Origin: an uncultured Prevotellaceae bacterium
Lineage (GTDB): Bacteria > Bacteroidota > Bacteroidia > Bacteroidales > Bacteroidaceae
Direction: 5' to 3'
Assembly (NCBI GenBank): GCA_900316285.1
Contig: ONCG01000001.1
Location: 277,422 to 341,421, forward strand
DNA: 64,000 nucleotides
In this document: positions 36,982 to 45,374 of the stretch, in pieces
Position numbering within the stretch: the first letter of the stretch is position 1
How the letters are laid out: each line of letters begins with the position of its first letter
Made by a program: the position numbers and the translations under genes
The notes under the pieces: model-generated
Databases searched by the model: none
Told to the model about the DNA's origin: nothing
Seen by the model: the letters and a program-made list of their open reading frames with translations, nothing else

Positions 36982-37090
36982 TTTTCTCTCACTTATTCGT
37001 AACATTGGCTTCGCCGAATTTACTTTCGTTCGGAAAAGCAAAGCAAAAAAAATCCTTTTTTCCTTTGCTTTTCTCTCACTTATTCGTAAC
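36982..37090 (+). repeat. Duplicated promoter segment before the GH25 gene
   Basis: A 22-base sequence starting TTTTCTCTCACTTATTCG occurs perfectly at 36982-37003 and 37069-37090, 87 bases apart. Only the second is followed by a proper -7 box (TAACTTTG); the first continues TAACATTG. Confidence 0.88.
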
Positions 37091-37094
37091 TTTG
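37064..37094 (+). promoter_or_regulatory. GH25 gene promoter
   Basis: TTTG, 19 bases, TAACTTTG. The -7 box ends only 5 bases before the ATG at 37100, so the transcript would be leaderless or nearly so. Confidence 0.88.
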
Positions 37095-37099
37095 CATGT

Positions 37100-38869
37100 A
37101 TGAAGGAAAGTCGCAGTAGTATTTCGCAGGAGGAGCAACGCCGCTACAAACGTTTGCTTTGGGCGCTGTTGCTATTGGCCGCACTGGTTGTGGCCACGCT
37201 CCTGGTGCTGCCTCACATCCCGCCATCCAAGGAAGGGATGCAGCGAAGCACGGCACTGCTGGAGCGCAGCACGTTCTACGAGGTGAGCCTCGACGGACAG
37301 GCGATGTTCCAACTCAGCGACAACGACAACTGGACCATCAGCCGTATGTCGGTGAACATGCTGGACACCACCGTGGCACATGTGGAGCAGGTGACGGGCA
37401 CGTGGCTGCGCCGCACGTTCCAGCCGTTCTGCCGCGGACGACTCATGGTGGCCGCTGCCGATACGAGTCTTTGGAATGCCGACAAGGCGGCTCGCGCCGC
37501 TGCTGCCCTGCCGGAGCAGCGCGACGTTCTCTTGCGACGCATCGAGGCAATGGAGAAGCGCATCGAGGAACTGCAATACTTCATGAAAGTGCATGGTGTC
37601 ACCGACGAGGGCTTCAACGTCGTCGCCGACTGGCATCAGATTGCAACCGAAGAGCTGCAAAACGTCAGGAAGGTCATGGAGGTGCTCAACGACAGCACGC
37701 ATCTGGAGCGAATGACGGTCACGCTCGTGCAGAAATACACCCTGCTCCACACCAACAGCGCAGGACAGATTCAGCGCATCCCCTGCCACATCATAAAAAC
37801 CGCCCCCGAGAAAGGCTATTGCATCGTACAAACGCAAAACCACTGGATGCCCAATCCCGTGAGTCCGCAATACAACAGCACCGCCGTGAGTGCTCTGCGC
37901 CATCAGCACGACTCACTGCTCCGCCTGCCCAAAGACACGCTGAACGCATCGCTGTGGATGGCCGCCGACAGCACCTCTTATAAAGGCGAGACCAACGCCA
38001 ACTGGCAGCCCGCAGGACATGGCATCATGCGAAGCTGGAACGGAAAGGTCTATGACGGCATGTGGAAGGACGGCAAGCGTCATGGCTTCGGCATCTCGAT
38101 GGACAGCGACGGTCGCCTGCGCGTGGGCGAGTGGAAAGAGGATGTCTATCAGGGCGAGCGCCTGATGTACACCGTTGAGCACGTCTACGGCATCGACATC
38201 TCACGCTATCAACACGAGAAAGGAAAGAAGAAATACGCCATCGACTGGAGTCGCCTGCGCATCTCGAGTCTGGGCACGCTGAGTAAGAAGCGCATCAGCG
38301 GCGTCGTGGACTATCCCGTGAGCTTCTGCTTCGTGAAGGCTACCGAGGGCACCACCATTCGCAACGCCTACTATGTCTCTGACTGCATGCAGGCTCGGCG
38401 GCGAGGCATCCACGTGGGCAGCTACCACTTCTTCTCGCTGAAGTCGTCGCCACGCGAACAGGCCACAGCTTTCCTGCGCTATGCCCGTTTCCCGAAGGGC
38501 GACCTGCCACCCGTGCTCGACGTAGAGCCCACCAACGCACAGATTCGCGCCTATGGCGGCACGGAGAAACTGCTGCAGGCCATCCGTACCTGGCTGCAGA
38601 TCGTGGAGCAACAAGTCGGCGTGCGCCCAATTCTCTACGTGAACCAGGGTTTCGTCACGAAGCACCTTGCTGACGCTGCCGACATGAAGCGCGACTACCA
38701 AGTGTGGATTGCCCGCTACGGCGAGTATAAACCCGACGTGCGACTCGCCATCTGGCAGCTGTCGCCCGATGGCCGCGTAGCCGGCATCCGTGGCGAAGTA
38801 GACATCAACGTCTTCAACGGCTACCGCGACCAATACGAAGAATTCTTGGAAACTCACTGCATCAAATAG
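37100..38869 (+). CDS. Membrane-anchored MORN/GH25 muramidase
   Basis: 589 residues from the ATG at 37100; the frame is open far upstream but only this start follows a promoter. A signal anchor lies at about 19-41 (LLWALLLLAALVVATLLVL), followed by a helical region with likely coiled coil (LPEQRDVLLRRIEAMEKRIE). One or two MORN-like units follow (GKVYDGMWKDGKRHGFG), then a GH25 domain with YGIDISRYQ, FCFVKATEGTT and the catalytic PPVLDVEPTN. It would cut peptidoglycan from the periplasmic side. MORN plus GH25 in one protein is uncommon in my experience. Confidence 0.82.
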   Translation: MKESRSSISQEEQRRYKRLLWALLLLAALVVATLLVLPHIPPSKEGMQRSTALLERSTFYEVSLDGQAMFQLSDNDNWTISRMSVNMLDTTVAHVEQVTGTWLRRTFQPFCRGRLMVAAADTSLWNADKAARAAAALPEQRDVLLRRIEAMEKRIEELQYFMKVHGVTDEGFNVVADWHQIATEELQNVRKVMEVLNDSTHLERMTVTLVQKYTLLHTNSAGQIQRIPCHIIKTAPEKGYCIVQTQNHWMPNPVSPQYNSTAVSALRHQHDSLLRLPKDTLNASLWMAADSTSYKGETNANWQPAGHGIMRSWNGKVYDGMWKDGKRHGFGISMDSDGRLRVGEWKEDVYQGERLMYTVEHVYGIDISRYQHEKGKKKYAIDWSRLRISSLGTLSKKRISGVVDYPVSFCFVKATEGTTIRNAYYVSDCMQARRRGIHVGSYHFFSLKSSPREQATAFLRYARFPKGDLPPVLDVEPTNAQIRAYGGTEKLLQAIRTWLQIVEQQVGVRPILYVNQGFVTKHLADAADMKRDYQVWIARYGEYKPDVRLAIWQLSPDGRVAGIRGEVDINVFNGYRDQYEEFLETHCIK

Positions 38870-38954
38870 CCGCCCTTCAGCCATTGTTTTTCACAAAAAG
38901 CTGTAGAAAAACCGACGATTTTCACGAAAAAACTGAAGAAAAATCCGTTTTTCC

Positions 38955-38985
38955 TTTGTTTTTTTACCAACTTTTAGTACCTTTG
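38955..38985 (+). promoter_or_regulatory. Promoter upstream of the fructan sensor gene
   Basis: TTTG, 19 bases, TACCTTTG: full consensus. The next start codon is 310 bases away, so the transcript has a long leader. Confidence 0.88.
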
Positions 38986-38991
38986 TAATCG

Positions 38992-39294
38992 CAAAGGCCG
39001 CAAGCTAATGCAACATAGCTGGGAAAAAAACATCTTTAGATGGAGTTACAAGCTCTTTTCGAACCAAACTGCGACTTTCAGGTTTCAGCACAGAGAGCAC
39101 CCGTAGCACCAATAAAATTGGTGTGGGGCGATGCTTTCTGATGTACTGAGGTTGTCGCAGACCTGGTTTCGAAACAGAGAGCTCGCCCACACCTTTCACA
39201 AACTATAATAACTAACCTAACTAAAACTTTCGGGTGCAAAGTTAGGGAGAAATCACCGAAAAAGGTTTAAAGATTCGTTCAAAAACTTACACAA
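38992..39294 (+). other. Long, structured 5' leader of the fructan sensor gene
   Basis: An imperfect long stem joins 39051-39075 (AGCTCTTTTCGAACCA ... CTGCGAC) to 39154-39183 (GTCGCAG ... TGGTTTCGAAA ... GAGCT). A hairpin CACCAAT-AAA-ATTGGTG sits at 107-123 of the same 100-base block (39107-39123). GGTGTGGG-GCGA at 39120-39131 can instead pair with TCGCCCACACC at 39183-39193, which would compete with or pseudoknot the other two. A -7-like TAACTTTG on the minus strand (39236-39243) and a weak hairpin plus T run at 39022-39041 leave open an antisense RNA. Confidence 0.5.
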
Positions 39295-41568
39295 ATGATA
39301 CACCTAAGGAAATTATTGATATCGACCATACTCGCCTGCATCATCGTAACCCTTACCTCATGCAGCCGACAGCCGCCACGCTACACCATTGGCGTGTCGC
39401 AATGCAGTAGTGACATTTGGCGCGACAAGCTCATCAGCGAGCTCGCCACCGCCAACTACAGCCGCGACGATGTCAGAATTACCTTTGTATCGGCCAACGA
39501 CAACGACCAGCGGCAGATTGCACAAATCGACAGCCTCATCGCCGAGAATGTAGACCTGCTCATCGTGTCACCCAACCAAGTGTCGACCATCTCGCCAGCC
39601 ATCGACCGCGCCTACCAGAAAGGCATCAAGGTCATCCTCTTCGACCGAAAGACCGACAGCCCGAACTTTACCGCCTTCATGGGTGCCGACAACTATGCCG
39701 TGGGACATGCCATGGGTGAATACATCGCCAGCAAGCTGAATGGTCGCGGACGAGTGCTCGAAATCATGGGCCTGCGCGGCTCGTCGCCGGCCATTGACCG
39801 CCATCGCGGTTTCACTGATGCCGTGAAGCAGCATCCCGGCATCACCATCCTCGACTCGCTGCAAGGCGACTGGACGGAGGAGAGTGCCCACAAGGCCATG
39901 CAAGAATATTTACAAAAGGCCAACGGCAACCCGCAAATCGACTACATCTTCGGACAGAACGACCGCATGGCACTTGGCGCCCGAAAGGAGTTAGAGGCCA
40001 ATGGGAAGCTGTCAACAGCCACTTGTTTCTGCGGCATCGATGCCCTTGCCACTCCCGACGGCGGCATCGAGCACATCCTCAGCGGCGACCTCGAAGCCTC
40101 CTACATCTACCCCACCCGCGGCGATGAGCTCTTCCAGCTGGCCATGAACATTCTGGAAGGAAAGCCCTACGAGCACGAGAACCAACTGAAGGCAGCCATC
40201 GTCACCCGCGACAACGCTAACGTCATGCTCATGCAGGCGGAGGAGATGATGCGACAAGGCAAGAACATCGAGCAGATGCACAACCGCGTCGACGACTACA
40301 TGCAGAAGCTTGCCGGACAGCGCATGCTCTCCCTGCTCTCACTGGGCATCATCCTTTTGCTCGCCCTCGCCGCCTTCCTCATCTGGCACGACCGCCGCGC
40401 TCGAATCCGCATCAACAAGGAACGCGAGCAGATGGCACGCCAGCAAATAGACTTCTACACCCAGGCCGCCCACCAGCTGCGCACGCCGCTGACGCTCATC
40501 ACTGGTCCGCTGAAGCAGCTTGAGCAAACCGAGACCATGCGCAACGACAACACCGAGGCGCATGCCATGCTCGACATCGTCAGTCGTAATGCCGACCAGC
40601 TGGCCGAACTAGTCAACAAGATTTTGAGCGGAAATGCTTCACCGCACCCAGTAGTCGAGGAAGTGGCCGACATCGCTGAATATCAAGAGGCGACTCCCAC
40701 ACACACTGAGGAGGAACCCACCGAAGAACTGTCCATCCTCATCGTCGACGACAATGCCGACATCCGCACCTACTTGCGCACCATTCTAGCTCCCTTCTAC
40801 ACCATCAGCGAAGCTGCCGATGGCAAGCAGGGATTGGAAATCGCCTTGCGCGACGTGCCCGACCTGATTGTCAGCGATGTAATGATGCCCGTGATGAATG
40901 GTCTGGAGTTCTGCCAACAGGTGAAGGACAACCTCGCCACGAGCCATATTCCCGTCATCTTGCTCACCGCCCGCGCCCTCTCGGCACACCAGATAGAAGG
41001 CTATCGCAGCGGTGCCGACGCCTACATCACCAAGCCTTTCGAAGCACAGTTGCTGCTCGCACGCATAGAGAACCTGCTGCGCAGCCGACAAGTGTTGAAA
41101 GACCTGTGGGCACAACAGCCCGTCAGCAGTCAGGAGGCTGTCTCTACGGAAGGAGAAGGGAGCGCTCGTGACCTTTCTGCCGAAGAGGCATCGGCAGACG
41201 CCCAAGCCCCCCTGCCCACGGAAGAGAACCAGCTGCAGGCAGTCAGCGAGGCTCCGTTCCTCACACGCTTCAAGGCCATCCTCGAGAAGCACCTCACCGA
41301 CAGCGATCTCAGCGTTGAAGACCTCGGCACAGAGGTCGGTCTCTCGCGCGTGCAGCTTTATCGCAAGGTGAAAGCCCTCACGGGTCGTTCGCCTGTGGAA
41401 CTGCTGCGCACAGCCCGTCTGCAGCGTGCCCGCCAGATGCTGCTCACCACCGACAAGACCATCTCGGAAGTAGCTTACGATGTTGGTTTCTCTGCCCCCA
41501 GCTACTTCACGAAGTGTTTCCGCGACGAGTTTGGCATCAGCCCCTCGGAGCTCACCAACAAGCAATAG
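39295..41568 (+). CDS. Fructan-type hybrid two-component regulator lacking the ATPase domain
   Basis: 757 residues. A signal/anchor with a Cys (TLTSCSRQ), then a periplasmic sugar-binding domain (about 30-310; YTIGVSQCSSDIWRD, ILFDRKTDSPNF). Membrane segment about 346-364. HisKA helix with His393 (AAHQLRTPLTLI). A short linker of about 35 residues, then a receiver domain (DD485-486, Asp528 in VSDVMMP, Lys580) and an AraC-type HTH at about 650-757. The architecture matches the B. thetaiotaomicron fructose sensor BT1754 except that the HATPase_c domain (N, G1, G2 boxes) is absent. The frame is continuous, so this is not a frameshift. Confidence 0.88.
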   Translation: MIHLRKLLISTILACIIVTLTSCSRQPPRYTIGVSQCSSDIWRDKLISELATANYSRDDVRITFVSANDNDQRQIAQIDSLIAENVDLLIVSPNQVSTISPAIDRAYQKGIKVILFDRKTDSPNFTAFMGADNYAVGHAMGEYIASKLNGRGRVLEIMGLRGSSPAIDRHRGFTDAVKQHPGITILDSLQGDWTEESAHKAMQEYLQKANGNPQIDYIFGQNDRMALGARKELEANGKLSTATCFCGIDALATPDGGIEHILSGDLEASYIYPTRGDELFQLAMNILEGKPYEHENQLKAAIVTRDNANVMLMQAEEMMRQGKNIEQMHNRVDDYMQKLAGQRMLSLLSLGIILLLALAAFLIWHDRRARIRINKEREQMARQQIDFYTQAAHQLRTPLTLITGPLKQLEQTETMRNDNTEAHAMLDIVSRNADQLAELVNKILSGNASPHPVVEEVADIAEYQEATPTHTEEEPTEELSILIVDDNADIRTYLRTILAPFYTISEAADGKQGLEIALRDVPDLIVSDVMMPVMNGLEFCQQVKDNLATSHIPVILLTARALSAHQIEGYRSGADAYITKPFEAQLLLARIENLLRSRQVLKDLWAQQPVSSQEAVSTEGEGSARDLSAEEASADAQAPLPTEENQLQAVSEAPFLTRFKAILEKHLTDSDLSVEDLGTEVGLSRVQLYRKVKALTGRSPVELLRTARLQRARQMLLTTDKTISEVAYDVGFSAPSYFTKCFRDEFGISPSELTNKQ

Positions 41569-41645
41569 CCACACCGTTTCGGTCATTCGCAAAGCCGCCA
41601 ATGGTTTCCCATTTCATTTGCTATGCCTATTGACAGGTTATTTTA

Positions 41646-41759
41646 ATGTAGGGACGCGGCGTGCCGCGTTATTGGATTTAGCTTTTTCCTCTCCAGTCGC
41701 TCGGCTCTGCCGCTTTCATAACGAAGTGGAGAAAGAACGCGACCGTCGCGTCCCTACAT
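41646..41759. repeat. 113-bp inverted-repeat element, copy 3 (diverged)
   Basis: 114 bases, ATGTAGGGACGCGGCGTG at the left and CGCGTCCCTACAT at the right; the centre keeps TCGCTCGG and GCCGCTTTC but is more diverged than copies 1 and 2. It ends 5 bases before array C. Confidence 0.9.
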
Positions 41760-41764
41760 TTTCA

Positions 41765-41984
41765 AGGTCAATGCTTTTAGCCCCCCAGAGCTATGCTTTT
41801 AGACACCCAAAGCAATGACTTTAGACGCCAAGAGCAATGCTCTTAGACCCCAAAAGCAATGCTCCAAGGCTTCCAAAGCTATGCTCCGTAGCTTCAGGAG
41901 CTATGCTCTGTAACATCTAGAGCTATGCTTTGTAACATCAGGAGATATGCTCTATACGGTTTGGAACGATGCTTTCTTCCAACC
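41765..41984. repeat. Array C: ten 22-bp units with GAGCTATGCTC core
   Basis: Exactly ten units of 22 bases and no indels, total 220 bases, as in array A. The core GAGC-TAT-GCTC is the reverse complement of the array B core. The second half of each unit varies but is shared between neighbours (TTAGACACCC and TTAGACGCCA; TGTAACATC twice). It ends about 180 bases before the susC -7 box; array A lies at nearly the same distance before the tig -7 box. Confidence 0.93.
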
Positions 41985-42070
41985 ATGCAACAGTCATAAG
42001 GGAGGGTGGAATGGCTGCGAATGCGCTGATTCACCATGAAAACCACCATCCAAGACCACCAACGGCACAA

Positions 42071-42142
42071 ATAAAAATCGTTCATTTGCTAGCAAAAATG
42101 TTACATCGCAACAATTTTTGAACGCGATGAACGAATTTTTAT
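42071..42142. promoter_or_regulatory. Candidate operator for the fructan regulator
   Basis: ATAAAAATCGTTCAT (42071-42085) and ATGAACGAATTTTTAT (42127-42142) form an inverted repeat ending 22 bases before the susC -7 box. A similar pair, closer together, lies at 53581-53608 before the third GH32 gene. Confidence 0.5.
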
Positions 42143-42164
42143 CTTTATACGCGAGTGAAAAGGG

Positions 42165-42172
42165 TAATTTTG
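42165..42172 (+). promoter_or_regulatory. susC promoter, -7 element TAATTTTG
   Basis: TAATTTTG, 49 bases before the susC ATG. The -33 region is poor (TTTA), as expected if an activator is needed. Confidence 0.6.
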
Positions 42173-42221
42173 CGCCGTAATTGATTCAAAAAACCTAAGT
42201 ACTAACAAAAAAACATTGCAA

Positions 42222-45200
42222 ATGGAACAGCAGAAAACACTTTCAGCTCAAAGCCTAATGCGCCGGCTGATGCTGTCGTTCTTCTTCCTTCTGGCAAGCA
42301 CACTTGCTTTTGCACAGACTGAAGCCAGCGGCACCATCGTCGACAACATAGGCGAACCCATCATCGGCGCTACCGTCATGGAGAAAGGTACGTCGAACGG
42401 TACTGTCACCGACATCGACGGCAACTTCCACCTGAAGACTGCCTCGGGCGCCACGCTCGTCATCTCCTACATTGGCTTTGCCACGCAGGAACTGCCAGCA
42501 GCCGCAGGAATGAACATCACCATGACCGATGACACCAACGAACTCAACGAAGTGGTCGTCACCGGTTATCAGGTTCAGCGCAAAGCCGACCTCACTGGCG
42601 CAGTCAGCGTTGTGAATGTAGACGAATTGCAGAAGCAAAACGAGAACAACCCCATGAAAGCTCTTCAGGGTAGAGTTCCCGGAATGAACATCTCGGCAGA
42701 TGGTAACCCCTCTGGAGCTGCCACCGTACGCATTCGTGGTAACGGTACGTTGAACGACAACGACCCCCTCTACATTATTGATGGTGTGCCCACAAAGGCT
42801 GGCATGCACGAACTGAATGGCAACGACATCGAGTCTATTCAGGTGCTGAAAGATGCTGCTTCGGCCAGCATCTACGGTTCGCGTGCTGCTAATGGTGTGA
42901 TTATCATCACTACAAAGAAAGGTAAGGACGGAAAAGTCCGCGTCGACTTCGATGGCAGCATTGCCGCCTCTATGTATGCCCACCGCATTAAAGTGCTGAA
43001 CGCCGAGCAGTGGGGTCAGGCATTCTGGCAGGCTCGCGTCAACGACCACCTGGATCCCAACAACAACAATCTTGGCTATCGCTTCGACTGGGCCTACGAC
43101 AATCAAGGCAATCCACGGTTGAACAACATCATCATGAGCAAATATCTTGATGCTGCCAACACCGTTGAGGCCGCTAACACCGACTGGTTCGACGAGTCTA
43201 CACGCACAGGCGTAGTACAGAACTACAATGTCAGTGTGAGCAATGGCAACGAGCGTGGTTCGGCTTTCTTCTCGCTGGGCTACTATAAGAACCTCGGCGT
43301 GATTAAGACTTCCGACTTCGAACGCTTCTCTGCTCGTATGAACACCGAGTACAAACTCATCGGCGACGTGCTGACCATTGGTGAGAACTTCACGCTGAAC
43401 CGCACAAGCGAGGTGGGAGCACCGGGCGGATTCCTTGAGAATGCCCTGCAGTTCAATCCCAACTACCCCATCTACAACACAAAGGGTGAGTTTGCCAACC
43501 TCACCGGTGGCTATGCCGACCGTGAGAATCCACGCTCCACACTCTCACGCAATGCTGACAACCGCTACACTTATTGGCGCACCTTCGGCGACGTCCACAT
43601 CAACTTGGCTCCGTTCAAAGGCTTCAACCTGCGCACCACCTTCGGTATCGACTACAGCCAGAAGCAGCAGCGTTTCTTCACCTATCCAATTCTGAATGGT
43701 AATGTGGCACGCGACGAGAATGGCGTAGAGGCTAAGCAGGAGCACTGGATGAAGTGGATGTGGAACGCCGTGGCAAGCTACAATTTCGAAGTGGGCCTGC
43801 ATCGTGCCGACGCTTTGTTGGGTATGGAGCTCAACCGTCAGGACGATATTTGGTTCTCGGGCTATCGCCAGAACTTCGACGTGCTGAACACCGACTACAT
43901 GTGGCCCAGTGCAGGTGCTGAAGGCACCGACAAGGCTTACGGCTCAGGCTCGGGCTTCTCGCTGGTGTCGTTCTTCGGAAAAGTCAACTACACCTATGCT
44001 GACCGCTACCTGGCCTCTGTCACCGTACGTCGCGACGGTTCCAGCCGTTTCGGTAAGAATAATAAATATGGTACCTTCCCCTCCGTCTCACTGGGTTGGC
44101 GCATCAGCGAGGAGGCTTGGATGAAAAACACCAAGTCTTGGCTCGACAACCTGAAGCTGCGCGCTTCGTGGGGACAGACCGGTAACCAAGAAATCTCTAA
44201 TACAGCCCGCTACACCCTCTACACCACATCAGGTAGCCTGAACTTCGGCGGTGACTCCTACAACACGGGTTACGACATTCAGGGAACCAATGGCGGCCAC
44301 ATACTGGACAGCGGCTTCAAGCGCAACCAGATTGGTAACGACAACATCAAGTGGGAAACCACCACTCAGACCAACATTGGTCTGGACTTCGGTTTCCTGG
44401 GCAACTCGCTCTACGGAAGCTTCGACTGGTACAACAAGAAAACCACCGACATCCTCGTCAACATGCCTGGCGTAGGCGTGATGGGTGAAGGTAGTGCTAT
44501 GTGGATCAACGCCGGTGAGATGCTCAACCGAGGCATCGAGCTTACGCTGGGCTACCGCGGCAAAGCTGGCGACTTCCAGTATGACCTAACTGCCAACCTC
44601 AGCACCAACCGCAACAAGATTACCAAGTTGCCCGAGACGATTGCCTCACGCGGTACCTTCGGCGGCAATGGCGTGAAGAGCGTTGTTGACCATCCAATGG
44701 GATCACAGGTGGGCTACATCTACGATGGCATCTTCCAGAATCAGGAAGAGGTTGACAACCATGCCATTCAAGAGGGCGCTGGCGTAGGTCGCATGCGCTT
44801 CCTCGACCTGAACAACGACGGTCTCATCACCGAAGCCGATCAGGACTGGATCTACGACCCAACACCCGACTTCACCTATGGTCTGAATGTCTATCTGCAG
44901 TACAAGAACTTCGACTTCACGATGTTCTGGCAGGGAACACAAGGCAACGACGTAATGACCATCGACTACAAGCGGCAGACCGACCTTTGGGCTGGCGTCA
45001 ACGTGCCTAACCTGAACAAGGGCATCCGCGTGCTCGACGCTTGGACTCCCAACAACACAAGTTCGACCATCCCCGCCCTGACCACGATGGACACCAACAA
45101 CGAGACCCGCGTGAGCTCCTACTATGTGGAGAACGGTTCGTTCCTGAAACTCCGCACCATCCAGTTTGGCTACAACCTGCCTACCGACCTTGTGAAGAAG

Positions 45201-45350
45201 CTCTACATGCAGCGCGTGCGCCTCTATCTGTCTGCACAGAACCTGCTCACCATCAAGGGTGGCAGCTACTCAGGTGTTGATCCAGAGGTTCCCACGTTCG
45301 GCTATCCTATTCCCCTCAACGTGACATTCGGTCTTAACGTTTCGTTCTAA
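42222..45350 (+). CDS. susC: SusC-family TonB-dependent receptor for fructan
   Basis: 1042 residues from the ATG at 42222. Signal peptide (LMLSFFFLLASTLAFAQ), carboxypeptidase-regulatory-like domain (ASGTIVDNIGEPIIGATVME), TonB-box region (LNEVVVTGYQVQRKADLTGA), plug (PMKALQGRVPGMNISADGNP, RIRGNGTLNDNDPLYIIDGV) and a 22-strand barrel ending VTFGLNVSF. It imports oligosaccharides with its SusD partner downstream (gap 24 bases). Substrate assignment to fructan rests on the GH32 neighbours and the sensor. Confidence 0.95.
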   Translation: MEQQKTLSAQSLMRRLMLSFFFLLASTLAFAQTEASGTIVDNIGEPIIGATVMEKGTSNGTVTDIDGNFHLKTASGATLVISYIGFATQELPAAAGMNITMTDDTNELNEVVVTGYQVQRKADLTGAVSVVNVDELQKQNENNPMKALQGRVPGMNISADGNPSGAATVRIRGNGTLNDNDPLYIIDGVPTKAGMHELNGNDIESIQVLKDAASASIYGSRAANGVIIITTKKGKDGKVRVDFDGSIAASMYAHRIKVLNAEQWGQAFWQARVNDHLDPNNNNLGYRFDWAYDNQGNPRLNNIIMSKYLDAANTVEAANTDWFDESTRTGVVQNYNVSVSNGNERGSAFFSLGYYKNLGVIKTSDFERFSARMNTEYKLIGDVLTIGENFTLNRTSEVGAPGGFLENALQFNPNYPIYNTKGEFANLTGGYADRENPRSTLSRNADNRYTYWRTFGDVHINLAPFKGFNLRTTFGIDYSQKQQRFFTYPILNGNVARDENGVEAKQEHWMKWMWNAVASYNFEVGLHRADALLGMELNRQDDIWFSGYRQNFDVLNTDYMWPSAGAEGTDKAYGSGSGFSLVSFFGKVNYTYADRYLASVTVRRDGSSRFGKNNKYGTFPSVSLGWRISEEAWMKNTKSWLDNLKLRASWGQTGNQEISNTARYTLYTTSGSLNFGGDSYNTGYDIQGTNGGHILDSGFKRNQIGNDNIKWETTTQTNIGLDFGFLGNSLYGSFDWYNKKTTDILVNMPGVGVMGEGSAMWINAGEMLNRGIELTLGYRGKAGDFQYDLTANLSTNRNKITKLPETIASRGTFGGNGVKSVVDHPMGSQVGYIYDGIFQNQEEVDNHAIQEGAGVGRMRFLDLNNDGLITEADQDWIYDPTPDFTYGLNVYLQYKNFDFTMFWQGTQGNDVMTIDYKRQTDLWAGVNVPNLNKGIRVLDAWTPNNTSSTIPALTTMDTNNETRVSSYYVENGSFLKLRTIQFGYNLPTDLVKKLYMQRVRLYLSAQNLLTIKGGSYSGVDPEVPTFGYPIPLNVTFGLNVSF

Positions 45351-45374
45351 TTGAAAATTTAATAATTGACAAAT

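Noticed and set aside
36770-37099. Upstream extension of the GH25 reading frame
   Set aside because: The extension overlaps the divergent GH3 gene and both promoters; the repeated FLSLIRN peptide it would encode is the duplicated promoter sequence.
39005-39199. 64-residue minus-strand ORF in the fructan sensor leader
   Set aside because: The sequence is the inverted-repeat leader read backward; low likelihood as protein, although a minus-strand RNA remains possible.
39295-41568. Frameshift or stop as the cause of the missing ATPase domain
   Set aside because: The reading frame is open without interruption from sensor to HTH, and no leftover ATPase motif is seen in other frames around 40620-40735.
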